NCBI GenBank assembly: GCA_003864495.1
Contig: ML133457.1
Location: forward strand, 2,500,001 to 2,564,000
DNA length: 64,000 nt
Direction: 5' to 3'
Origin: Nemopilema nomurai
Lineage: Eukaryota; Cnidaria; Scyphozoa; Rhizostomeae; Rhizostomatidae
In this document: piece by piece, positions 1-10,400 of the stretch
How positions within the stretch are numbered: position 1 is the first letter of the stretch
Layout: each line of letters begins with the position of its first letter
The notes under the pieces: generated by a model
Database searches by the model: none
What the model saw: only the letters and a program-made list of their open reading frames with translations
Told to the model about the DNA's origin: nothing
Translations under genes and position numbers: made by a program

Positions 1-426
1 AAATTTCAAAAAAGGTCATGTAATTGATTTAAATCAAAGAGCAAGATGAGAATTGGAAAATACGTTTGAAGATCTAAATTGAGAATGTGTTTTGTTCTGA
101 CTGAGTTAAGTCTCAAAACGCGTTTCTATAGTAAAATCATCATTTTTGTTTCCGATTAATCACAAGAGTAGTGCAAATCTGTAGTTCAGTCAGTTTCCAA
201 TGAACGAGAGTCGAAAACTGGCCATGTCATCTATTGATTCTGTCATGTCTGTGAGCAGCATGGCGCTGCAAAGTAGTCTCGACTCCAATAGGAATAAAAC
301 ATATCTGGTTTTTTCTAAAATCATTGCTTTCTAGGTTCAAAATTTCTTGCATGATGAGATGCTAATCGTTCCCGTCTCCTGGATGAAGAAGAGAGGTTGT
401 CGAGGCAAGGCTCCTTTCTTAAAAAG
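1..426. other. 3' flank of the secreted gene
   Basis: No gene seen. It should hold the 3' UTR of the minus-strand gene, but no canonical polyadenylation signal reads on that strand here. Confidence 0.4.
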
Positions 427-629
427 TTAAATGACTTTACCGGTGCAAACTATTGAAGTTGGCTTGCAAGGAGCGCTAGCACCGCCATGGCAACCAGATG
501 GCGGCGGTGGTGGATGCGCTGGAGGCGGCGGCGGTGGCGGCGGCGGTGGTGGCGGCGGTGGCGGTGGTGGCGGTGGTGGAGGGGGTGGCGGTGGTGCTGC
601 TTCTGCAGGGCCACAATCACCGTTTGGTA
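427..629 (-). CDS. Exon 6: terminal polyproline exon, Cys-rich C-terminus, stop
   Basis: The acceptor CAAGTCTCATTACAG has AG at 631-630. The frame continues as (L)PNGDCGPAEAA, 25 prolines, AHPPPPPSGC, then HGGASAPCKPTSIVC and TGKVI, with TAA at 429-427. Cysteines on both sides of the proline block mirror exon 5. The plus-strand polyglycine frame over the same bases is an antisense shadow. I see no AATAAA on the minus strand between here and the window edge, so the transcript end may lie outside. Confidence 0.65.
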
Positions 630-3600
630 CTGTAATGAGACTTGATAATTAATTTTGATGGACGTATACTTGTCCTACCTATCCTGCTTTGCCATATTTA
701 TTCTTCCCCTCTATTCTTTACACACGCCAAAGAATTAAAATAGGACTCTTCGCATTATTGGAAAATTGGTAAGAAGACATGATATGATAAATGTTCTGCA
801 AACTACAGTTGGATATGATAAACATTCTAGACCGGTAGTACGTTGTCTGTATCGTAATTTTTTTCTTGACCAAGACAGAGTTCGTATCGTGAATGGGATT
901 TACGTCATGAAGTTATATCTACTCATCGAGATGATGAAAAGTGTCACAACATATATGCAACTAACATGCAACGGAGTTGTGCCCCGTTACAAATTGATCT
1001 ACCACAGCTCTTAGCATTCCACTGAATAGCGCTCATTGTTAGTGTCCACTAAGAAAAGGCAGAGTTAAGTTTTGCTAGGTAACATTTTAAAAGTAGTAAA
1101 ACATGGGCTATGTCCTTGTGTAAGGTTTCCTTTGTCCACCGCCTGATGTTCAGCAGAATTTGACACTGAACACGTGACCACAAGCCTGTCAAGCTCACTA
1201 AATCTTGCCTTATAGTTGGTTTGCGCTGTTCAGTGAAATGCTTTGAGCAACAAAACTTTGAAGAGATACAACGTGAAAGCAGTGACTTACATGGAACACA
1301 GAGTGTGGATACGGCCATCTGAGATGGTGGTGGCGGCGATGGTGGCGGCGGCGGTGGAGGTGGTGGAGGTGGTGGCGGCGGAGGTGGCGGTGGAGGTGGT
1401 GGTGGCGGTGGTGGAGGTGGTGGTGGAGGAGGTGGTGGTGGTGGTGGGGAGTATGCTGGTGGTGGTGGGGGGTATGCTGGTGGTGGGGGAGCACATGGTA
1501 CACCTAACAAAGAGTAAATGAAATTTGATGAAATTGCAAATGAATATGGCTTCATTCCTAAGAAATATTGAACCTTCAAAAGAGTTAACCATTTTTCACC
1601 CAACCCAATTCCTGAGTCAGTATTCGTAAAAAGTAAGGTATTCATGTAATTCTTGCTTCAGGTAGCAATATTGAGGGTGTTATGATCTCTTACACCCGAG
1701 GATATTATTTCAGTACTGTTTTTGGGTAGTATGCAGGTTTCAGTAGAGGTAAACTTGTCATGTAAGCTTGAGTAAACAAACAAGTCTGGAGGATTTAGAT
1801 AACGTTCTGCCTCTCTTTTGCTTGCTATGTCATGGTTGTAAAAAGGCTTTAATTTGATGCAGAACAGTCATTTGTTTACCGGGCACTCCTCCGCAGAGTG
1901 AAGACATGTCCATATCCATATCCATACAATCGCTACCTGCAAATAATGAGAAAATACAGCCATTTTATTGTTAGAATAATCAATGCCACTTCATTTGCAT
2001 GAAACAACGGGTTCATTTTCAATCAATAAAAGGTCTAGTACCAAAGAGCAGACACACCTACCAAGATGAATGATGGATTATTGTATTTGTGCAGGAAAGT
2101 CGCTTGGAAAACCTGAAGCCTAATGGAATATTGAGGGGTATGGGTTTCAAGTTTTGCTGCCTGTGTGTGGCTTTTCTGAACACAATAGCGTCAGGTTCAA
2201 GACATTCTTTTCAAATTTCCAAAAATGACATGAACATTCTCTCTTGCAAGGAGCGGGTTAATTAAAATCCTTCTAGCGGGCCGGATTTCGAATGATGCTA
2301 GTGCCATGCTGTTGAATCAAAAGCGAAATCACGGCTTCTGGGCTTGGCGTCACTGCTCCGCTATAACGACATGATATGGATCTGACTAGATCCGGTGAAA
2401 ACGCGATTGCCGTGCGATTTCAAAATGGCGTTAAATCTGCTACAGAAGAACATTAGGACATCAAAGCGCGCGTGAAAGGTTCCTTATTTTTGTATATTCT
2501 ATGTGTCTAGCAGAACTGCAGTTTGTTTTTCCAAGCTTTAGCCTCGAAAATTGTTAGAGAAGAAGAATCAATATTCAACCCCATATTGCTATGAACGTCG
2601 GACAATACACAATTAGGACACACTGTTTGGAAGGTTGGTCTGTCGCTGTTAACAGTTTTCTTTGGGCATGTTCTACTATTTTTCAGCTAGCTACTCATTT
2701 GCTACTGAGTGAACGGGAAACCTTTTTTCAATCAAAGTGAAGCACTTTCGCAACAAGCCAAATTATGGGTGTAGGTGGGAGGGGGGTTAGGGGGAAAGAA
2801 GTATTGGCAATGCAACATACCGCCACATCCATTGCATCTTCTGGAGCAAGGTCGCTTCACATTTCGATTTTCCTTATCACTGCCTTCATATTTGGATGTT
2901 TGTTTAACATCATGAGTCTCAAAGCCTTCGCCTTTTCTGAATTGAGCAACCCTCGATTCTGAAGTTGAAACATATAGTAAATGATTGAGAGAGTTCAGAG
3001 GACTCAATTGCATAACTCAAATGTGGAAGCGCACCTCTTCTTGTACATATCCCATTGTTAGCCATTTGTGAAGATACCGAATGTGAAGGCCCGTTATCTA
3101 GTGCATTGGGGCTAGATGAAAAAAGGAGCTTTCATACAGTCCCTAAAACCTTCTGTCGTTAATGAATAAAGCAAGCTGTTCATCAAATTCAAGAAGAAAC
3201 TATATATGTTTATTCACAAAGATAGTAAAGACATTGAGCAGTTAGAGAAACCTCTTTCTAGGATCATTAAATTATCAATAAAGACCCTGTAATCACATCT
3301 TGAAAATTTCCCATTCCCTTCTATTGGTTTCTCTTGACTGGCATACAAGCAAAGAAGGAAAATTTCTCAAAAGGGCAATAGAGAAATACTAGAAACCTAG
3401 CAAACGAGGAGAATCCCGGTTTACTAGATAAAAGCCTTTTTACGAGTTTACTTAAATAAAAGCCATGGTTGATGGTCTGGGCCTGGTATTGCAAATGGCT
3501 ACCAGAACACGGCGGTATAAGATGTGAAACGACGACTGTCATTGATAGTTCACCCCAGGCAAAGTACCAATATACCTTGCTCCCTTGAAGGTAAAGTCGT

Positions 3601-6600
3601 CGCTATAACTGTAGTGATCACTCATTTTGAACTCCCTAAATCTCCCGGTAGTACACATCAACAACGTGTGGCAATAGTAATGGTTGCCTTACGTTTTTGA
3701 TTCAAGTTGAAGACTAGATAGAGTTGGAGTAAATAGCTTGTTACGTGTGCATCACTGGTTACTGACACCCCCTGGGGGTCGACCATTTTGTGATAATATT
3801 GTAAATCGTGCCTTAATTTTCCAACTGATTTAGCAAGAACTGCAATCGTAGAAGCATTGATGACTTATCGCATACTGACAATACATCAAGACTGAACCAC
3901 AAGCAACATCTGAACTAGCAACGCATTGACACTGCAGTCATGACCTAACAAGGCAGACAACCTTGCATCCACGTCAGCGTCAACTTACTCACCAGTCTGA
4001 CTCATTTGCCCAATGCCACCGATGTGCATTCCTGCATTTCTTGACTTTAATTTAGCATCGTGCTGCTCACCTAGTTTTTTGAGGAACTTTACGGTGCCTG
4101 GATGCAATTTACCAACGTCGATCCTTGAAGGGTCTGGGTCCGATGATTGCGCAATTTTCTGGAGCTGCTTCAATTGACTAACAACTACTTTGGCATTCTT
4201 TTCAATTTGTTCGTCTGAAAGCAATTTATCACCTTCCTTTCCTTTTTGATTTTCGCTTGAAAATTTATCTTCCTTCTTTCCTGAGTCCTTTCCTTTATTT
4301 TGTCCTTCCGGACTTTTCATGCCATTGTTTTCCTTGTTATTTGAATTTTGTTGATCATTCTTACTCTTTTGCTCGTGTCCCAACAGTTTCTCAGCTTGTA
4401 GTAAATCATTCTTGCCCTCCTTTTGCCCCTCCTTTTGCCCCTCCTTTTGCCCCTCCTTTTGCCCCACCTTTTGCCCCTCCTTTTGCCCCTCCTTTTGCCC
4501 CTCCTTTTGCCCCTCATTTTGCCCCTCCTTCTGTCCCTCCTTTTGCCCTTCCTTTTTCCCCTCTTTCTGTCTCTCCTTCTGACCCTCCTTTTGTTCCACT
4601 TTTTGGGCCTCCTTCTGGCCCTCATTCTGATTGCCATTCTCATTCGCTTTGTTTCTCCCATTCTTTTGCCCGCTGGCATTTTTGTCTCCATTTTCATGGT
4701 CGTTAAGAGCCCCAAATTTTTCTTCCTTCCCCTCACCAACCCTTTGCTGTTGTCCTTTGGTTTTATCCTCCCTATCTTTGTCTTGAAAATTTTCTTGCTT
4801 TCCTGAATTTTTGCTTGCACCATGAAATGTGGACGCTGGACCTTGGTTCTCTGTCTCTGGCACCCTGTTGGCGCTGTCGTTCAAATCGGCTTCCTCTTTA
4901 TTTAATGCTTTGTTGTTCTTCCTATTCTCTGAGTAGTTTTTACTCTCTTCAGCTGTCTGATTAACACTCTTATTCCCCTCATTTTTACTTTGCCCTTCTT
5001 TTGACTTGTCTTCTTTATTCATTTGTCCGTCTTTTGATTTGCTTTCCTTATTTATTTGTCCCTCTTTTGATTTATCTTCCTTTCTTCCGCTTTCTTTGTC
5101 TTCGTTTTTACCGCCTTGAAATCGTTGTTCATTTTGCTGCTTCTCGAATTTTTCAGAAAACCTTTCTTGTTTCTCATTATTCTGTTCCTCTTTTCTATTC
5201 TCCCTTTCTCTCCGATCCTCGTTAAAATGAGACTCTTTTCCATTGTTCTGCCCTTCTCTAAATTCTTTTTCTTGCTTCTTATTTTGCTCTTGTTTAAAAT
5301 CTTCCTGTCTTTCATTCTTGAATCCTTCCTCCTTCTTGTTCTCCTTTCTCTTTTCTTCCTCCTGTTTTTGTTCCACCTTTCTTTGCTCTTCCAGTTTTTG
5401 TTTTTCATTTCTGTCATCATTCTTTGAGCCATTGTACTTTTGATTTTCATTGTGTTCTTGATTCCCTTTCGCACCATCGCTTACTTCTTTTCTATTTTCA
5501 TCGCTATTTTTCATATTCCCTTGCTTTTTATCATCTGTCTTTCCATTTTCAGCAAACTTTTGCTTATCATCATATTCCTTCCAACTAGCCTGCTCATGAC
5601 CTTTATTTTCATCAGAAGATTCCTTCTTTCCTGAATCTTTTCCATCAAACCTCTGCGAATTTCTCTCGTCATTTTGTTGGCTACCAAATTTTTTCTGATT
5701 GTTGTTTTTGCCCTTTTGAAATTCTTTTTCCTTTTCTCTTTCATCTTTCTCTACTCCCTTTGCCTTCTCATCGTTGCTCTTTAAGTCTTGTTTTCCGTTT
5801 GCACCTTCAAATTTCTGGCTTGATTCTCTTCCTTTTTGTCCATTCATCGACTTTCCAGTGTCTTTTTCATGATTCTGACTCTCATTATCATTACCAGAAA
5901 CCTTCTCGTCATTTTTTAACTCTGCACCTTGTTTATTCGCCAACCTCTCATGCGACTGCTGACTTTCCCCTTTTACTTTTTCTTTCTCTGAATCCTTTCT
6001 TTTATCATCTTTATTCTCCTTATCACTAGTGAGTCCGCCACGAACCTTCTCAAACTGCTTTTCGGCTTCACTGTCGTCATTTCTCTCTCTGAATTCCGCA
6101 TGCTTCCCCCCTTCTGGGCTATCTTTAAAGCTCTGCACCCCCGAGTCTCTGAACTCAAGGCCCCCCTGCTCCGTTTCCACTGCAGGTCGCTGAAGGGTAT
6201 CAGGTATACCGTTTGTCAGGTCATAATACTCATCTTTTGGAATCTGATTAAAATCACTGACGTCATTCGGAAAAGCGGTAATGTCATTGCCCTGCGTGTT
6301 ATCGAAACCAGTGTTGGCTGCGTCATCTGATAGAGGGCTTAGATTCAGATGCTCTTTCTTGCTTCCACGTTCGTGAACAGAAGCATGAGCTGCTTTTGGT
6401 CTTGTTACCAAATGACGGCAATCTGAGGTACAACAGAAAAGATCTGGATCAGCACTTCCTTACTCTATTCAGAGCAGGCGTTGTCGTATGCCCCAGTTCT
6501 TCAGTATCAGTACTTCATCTTGGTCTTCTGTTTCTGTCTGTCTATGTCGTTTTGTCGTCTAAGGATCATGTAGGCATTCATCCACTTCTACTGAATGCTG

Positions 6601-7425
6601 TGTAAATTACAGGAACTGGCAAAAATCTTCCGCCTTCAAATATTCACGCCCTTTCAAGATAGATACTATAGGCCTTGTTTCAAGTGTTGACGAAATGTGG
6701 AGTGCCTTTTTCAATGCCATTTAAATTGTCTTTCCCTTCTCACGCCAATCAATAAAGATGCCTACAATATACATCTTGCCCGCAGGGAAGGTCCACTACT
6801 GCTGCATCGCAGTAGCATCTGTTGCATCGTAGGCTGTCTGTGCTGGCATTGTCTAGATGTGTCTCGTCACGGTAATGAAAATATGCAGTCCTTCAAGGCA
6901 CCTTAACCTATTCACTTTTATCAAACATTATCTTTACATATAAGTCTGAAGATGTATCGTGGATCGTTCGTATCAACAGAAATGAAGACATTTGAAGAAC
7001 TGTACTTGTTAGTCAGTCGCAACTCACACGATTAGGCCTGGAATGCGCCAGTGTCATTTGTATATTAGTTGAGAGATCTTTTGACAAGTTACTTTCATGG
7101 AAAAGTGAAGAAAGACCGTCGTTGGCAATATTGCTATACAAAATTTCTGGGTAATATCTTCTCAGGATTTTTGTAAATCACAAGTGAAAAGTTTAAAAAT
7201 ATCCATAGACAAATCATGGAGAATTATTTCTTTAGCTCTAAACTGAAGGTTGTACTAAAACAAAGATCGTGTACACAATTCAAAATATGCCTTCGGAAAA
7301 TTAAACTGGTATATGTCGGGCTAAATAAACAGAAAAGGCCATGGTTATATAAATTGTTCAGTAGACTCACCAACAACGAAGGACAAAATGGCCAACGTAG
7401 CCACAATTACAGCGAGGTTCTTCAT
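427..7425 (-). CDS. Secreted Lys/Glu-rich, Cys- and polyproline-containing protein (minicollagen-like layout); full six-exon model
   Basis: Model: complement of join(427..629, 1291..1503, 1880..1936, 2821..2958, 3993..6422, 7371..7425), 3096 nt, 1031 residues plus TAA. Seen: signal peptide (1 to about 20), a cysteine-free charged region (21-828), a KR pair (863-864) followed at once by a Cys cluster, then polyproline blocks of about 36 and 25 residues, each bracketed by cysteines. All five introns are phase 1 with good GT-AG borders, internal exons are multiples of three, and the reading frame closes without adjustment. Known: phase-1 symmetric exons are typical of extracellular modular proteins; cnidarian minicollagens have signal peptide, propeptide ending in KR, Cys domain, polyproline. 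Inferred: a secreted structural or capsule/matrix protein in which the charged part may be a very long propeptide. No Gly-X-Y repeat is present and cysteine spacing is not the canonical minicollagen pattern, so the family is unassigned. Small exons could be missing or alternative. Confidence 0.72.
630..1290 (-). other. Intron 5 of the secreted gene
   Basis: Donor GTAAGTCAC, acceptor CATTACAG. Near 1052 there is another strong acceptor (TCTGCCTTTTCTTAG). In phase 1 it would add about twelve residues ending in Cys and then stop, so an alternative last exon is conceivable. Nothing else recognised. Confidence 0.45.
1291..1503 (-). CDS. Exon 5: polyproline exon with terminal cysteines
   Basis: 213 nt, phase 1 at both ends. 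The acceptor TTTACTCTTTGTTAG has AG at 1505-1504; the donor GTAAGTCAC begins at 1290. Translation: GVPCAPPPPAY, PPPPPAYS, about 36 prolines, then SPPPPSQMAVSTLCVP. Proline codons are mixed CCA/CCT/CCG, so this is not a pure trinucleotide run. The two other minus frames give Thr- and His-rich peptides and the plus strand gives Val/Gly; only the proline frame fits the splice phases. A second in-frame acceptor about 50 bp upstream (near 1559) is possible. Confidence 0.65.
1504..1879 (-). other. Intron 4 of the secreted gene
   Basis: Between donor GTAAAC and acceptor TTTGTTAG. No other feature recognised. Confidence 0.45.
1880..1936 (-). CDS. Exon 4: small Cys exon with a Met-Asp repeat
   Basis: A 57-nt exon with phase 1 at both ends, bounded by a very good acceptor (TTCTCATTATTTGCAG, AG at 1938-1937) and donor GTAAAC starting at 1879. 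With its split codons it reads GSDCMDMDMDMSSLCGGVP, two cysteines ten residues apart. The Met-Asp run comes from repeated ATGGAT. The donor is weaker than the others, so exon skipping is possible; skipping would keep the frame. Confidence 0.55.
1937..2820 (-). other. Intron 3 of the secreted gene
   Basis: Between donor GTATGT and acceptor TTTGCAG. I looked for further phase-1 cassette exons and found none that stay open. Confidence 0.45.
2821..2958 (-). CDS. Exon 3: propeptide end, KR site and Cys cluster
   Basis: The acceptor is a strong pyrimidine-rich stretch ending CAACTTCAG (AG at 2960-2959); the donor GTATGT begins at 2820. Length is 138 nt, phase 1 at both ends. Reading from the split codon (G+AA, Glu829) it gives a hydrophilic stretch rich in Lys, Glu and Ser, then NVKR followed by PCSRRCNGCG. 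The KR pair directly before the first cysteine looks like a proprotein convertase site (inference). This exon continues the charged character of exon 2 and introduces the first cysteines, which supports its inclusion. Confidence 0.65.
2959..3992 (-). other. Intron 2 of the secreted gene
   Basis: Between donor GTGAGTAAG and acceptor CTTCAG. A possible 33-nt phase-1 cassette near 3580-3612 has a weak acceptor and was not accepted. Confidence 0.45.
3993..6422 (-). CDS. Exon 2: charged, disordered, KEGQ-repeat region
   Basis: An open frame of about 810 codons is dominated by Lys, Glu, Gln, Asn, Ser, Asp and Gly. It has no cysteine after Cys20 and almost no hydrophobic residues, so it is probably intrinsically disordered. 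The acceptor is a good pyrimidine tract ending CCTCAG (AG at 6424-6423). The donor GTGAGTAAG begins at 3992, so a few residues of the raw open frame beyond ACT-G are intronic read-through. There is no ATG in the frame; the exon needs exon 1 for its start. Residues about 620-690 are a tandem KEGQ block with QNEG, QKVG and QKER variants. Longer imperfect repeats (KSKEGQ/NKE) lie upstream. The last 60 residues are less repetitive and end before GQMSQTG. Confidence 0.8.
4413..4620 (-). repeat. 12-bp coding minisatellite (KEGQ tetrapeptide block)
   Basis: On the plus strand the unit CCCTCCTTTTGC repeats roughly seventeen times with few changes, encoding (KEGQ)n on the minus strand. The most perfect copies lie at about 4413-4540; towards 4620 units diverge by single substitutions that still keep the frame. 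The plus strand is nearly all pyrimidine here, so the coding strand is a purine tract. Copy number is probably polymorphic. Confidence 0.9.
6423..7370 (-). other. Intron 1 of the secreted gene
   Basis: Separates the signal-peptide exon from the charged exon: donor GTGAGT, acceptor TTTTCTGTTGTACCTCAG. Joining across it restores Asp19-Cys20 in frame. Nothing else recognised. Confidence 0.55.
7371..7425 (-). CDS. Exon 1: signal peptide
   Basis: The ATG at 7425-7423 lies in a favourable context (AACCATGA, A at -3). The 18 complete codons read as a lysine followed by a long hydrophobic run (LAVIVATLAILSFVV), a textbook secretory signal. The exon ends with a single G at 7371, followed by a GTGAGT donor (phase 1). 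That G joins AT at the start of exon 2 to make Asp19, followed by Cys20. I see no TATA box just upstream of the start. The exon is too short to stand out as an open frame and was found by searching for the missing N-terminus of exon 2. Confidence 0.75.
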
Positions 7426-10400
7426 GGTTCCAAAACACTTTCAGTACATCATCAAAGCGATTTGTGTTAGGAAAAACTTGGCATAAGAGTTTTCCAGCTC
7501 GAAAAAGTAAATTGTATTGTAAGAATGGCTTGATTTTTCAGCTGGTATGAATCGCTTATCATATTCACGGGTCATTACTTAAGAATCCTTCATGCGAATG
7601 GAAGAAGCGAAGCGTGTCGAATTATGCTCTGCAGAACCTGATCTGCTAAGATATCTGGGTAGGCATTTTAGGTTAATTGTTGCTTTGGCAATAAACATTG
7701 CACCGCACAGCTGGACTGAATCGACAGGCCATGCCCGAAGGACAGCACTTGTGTTTATTTAGGCCCCGTATCGATAAAACATCGGGAATTTTTCTGAGGG
7801 TAGAAAAACTTGGTGTTAGTGAGATGTATTTTGCAAATCGGGCAGGGAAAACAATTAGCGGATGCAACAGGTGCACATATTATTTAAAAAGAATGTTAAA
7901 AATCCGCGCTGAAGGTAGAGCGATAACCAAAGTATACCTAAAAGAGTGCTTGGGCAGCAAACATTGCTTTTGTTTTCAATGTTCGTGTCATAAATTGTTG
8001 AGCCTACTTCAGTGCATGGCTTTTGTGTAAGGCGAATGATCATACGGCATCACTCTTGTTGTGTTGAGGGAGCGAAATAAGCAGATCTGAGTCAAAATAT
8101 TTACTTGAATGATGTCCAAGTTGATGTCCGAGGGAACTTGATGACAATCCATAAATTAAACGTAGGATTGTTGAAAAACAACGGTAAGAAATACAATGCG
8201 TTAACAATTAAACAGCGCAATAGACAGGTGTAGAGAACTTTCAAGGTGCATTAATTCAGTTAATCATACTTTACAAATTATAGTTGTATGCACGGGCTGA
8301 CAGAAGATGAGATCAAGTATAGTACTTTTGTTGCATTTTCGAGGTATCTTGCAATCACTACCAACGCCATGTATTTTGCAAAGCAGTATATTATACTCAC
8401 TCCTGGCACAGAATATTGAGAAGGCTAAATTCTTATGTCTTTCATGAACGCTGTACTAAAAGCATTTCTATTTGCGTCACTGAGCATCTACTTTCCTTAA
8501 GTTAAAAGTTAATGCCAAGAGAATAAAATTCTTATTTCGATGTTAGGATCTCTTTTGTGCAATTCCGCAATTCCGTGAAAAAGTTACACCGCACTTACAG
8601 TAGATTGTTCCTACCCTGGCCCATTTCTTATAATTAGAAGCTAGAGGTTTCCTTTGTTGATAAGTCTGAAAATTTTCATATAATAGATAATCAGACATGT
8701 GTTAAGCCTGGTTTCTCTTTTCTAATTTGAGTCAAAATTGTCTTACGCCAAAACAGACAAAGTTTACACCAAAGGAATTGTACTTCAGATAAACCTGACT
8801 AGAGCCCTTCTCCTTTCACGTTAAACTAAAGCACTGAAGCAATCGAACAGGCTGCAACACATATGTCAAATCATTTATTACGTTCAAATTTCATGAATGC
8901 GAGTCAAAGGATGAGCGTTAGTACTCCAACTTGGCAGGAACTGTAGACGAAAAACGCTGCCGTTTATGCTGCCGTCACTGTATGTTTTAGCGCAATATGA
9001 ATTCGCCAAAGATGTTGCCCTATAGCCGAATCACAATTAATTTGGACATTGCGTTTTTTAACAATTACATTATAAGGGTGAGTCTTTGAATTGCAAGTTC
9101 ACGCCCTTGATAGCCAGGCTTTCGATGCAGACCTCAGTTAACATAATAATGAAGCTACGGCAGTTGTTGTAAAACACTTGGCCTCAATAGCAAATAAATT
9201 TCGCGGCATTTCTTTTAGTTGAAGTCTCATTGTCTTACATTTAAGTCATCAAATTACATCTGTCCAAGCAACATCATCAAACTGAAGGCGTTGTTTGACA
9301 GGGCTCTTATTTCGCTCCAATCATCTTTCCGCATTCCCAACTGCCCTGAGATGTAATGAATGCATTAGTGAGTTATCCTATTAGCTTAAGGTAATCTATA
9401 TAAGGTAATTCAGTTCAGATAATCTATATAAATAAACAGAAATACACTTACAAAATGTTTTGCAATTGATTAAAATTCCGGATTGCATTAAAATAATCGG
9501 GTTTGTTCGCCAAAGCAGCCGGTTTATCGTTGGGATAGAACTTAAAGATTTTACTGAAATAACAACAGTTGTATCCTTAATATTACCAGTTTGGCTTAGC
9601 CTCGAACGTTTATGTCTCCTATTAATGCAAGAAAGGCTAGAAAATGGTTAGAACAGGGACATTTATTCAACTCATTCTTGCTTTGGGTTTTTTCGAAGTA
9701 GCGTTTTCGTATCATCTGCATTTTACCAGAAAATGAATTATGTACAGCACAGGAAGACGAGACCGGATGCTCTCAGATATGGTAATAGCAACATCAACCT
9801 GCCAATTGTTAGGTATGTTAGCTTGATTAATTACGTATACACTTTTCAAATTTGATCTTTTAGTTCAGAAGCTTGATGAATAAATAGTAAGAGGACACTC
9901 AGGGGCTTGGTCTGTTTCAGTGAGAATATAATTAACATTTCCCCGAATAGTAATTTGTCGAAAATAGAGAGGGAAAGTAAGATATTGTTTGTTTCGTACT
10001 ATTTTGACATATAATCGTACTGCACCATTTAGATTATTAAATATCATGAACGAGAAAAGGTGAGTTATTAGTGTGATTGGAGATCTATTAGATGTGTCTG
10101 TGGATATGCCCACTAGAAGCTCTCTGCAGCAAGGTTGGTGATAAGTCTCCAAAGCCCTTTAGCAACGCAACGGTCAAATTTGGAGCATGTCCACACATCT
10201 TCTGAATCTTTACGTAAACAAGTGTAGGCGGCAGATATGAATACTTTCCTAACATGGCAATCATTTTTTTGTATAAAACTTGGGCTCTAATTCTGAGTAA
10301 AATATTTGAAGATTATTGCTAATAAGGAGCTTAAAACAAATGATCTTGAGAAAAGGGAAGAAAAGAGGCTAGTCAAATAGCAGTAAGCAGGTTTTTTTGA

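Noticed and set aside
431..652. Plus-strand polyglycine frame
   Set aside because: It is antisense to the terminal polyproline exon, whose splice acceptor, frame and stop fit the minus-strand gene.
1049..1290. Read-through of exon 5 past its donor, and a possible alternative last exon from the acceptor near 1052
   Set aside because: Exon 5 has a good GTAAGT donor. The alternative last exon ends after about twelve residues and would leave the clearly coding proline exon 6 unused; kept only as a possibility.
1210..1592. His-rich, Thr-rich and Val-rich frames over the repeat block
   Set aside because: Alternative frames and strand of the proline exon; they do not match the intron phases.
3580..3612. 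33-nt phase-1 cassette in intron 2 of the secreted gene
   Set aside because: Acceptor lacks a pyrimidine tract and donor is GTATAT; likely chance.
4257..4806. Plus-strand APPF- and Leu/Pro-rich frames
   Set aside because: Antisense shadows of the KEGQ repeat in the minus-strand coding exon.
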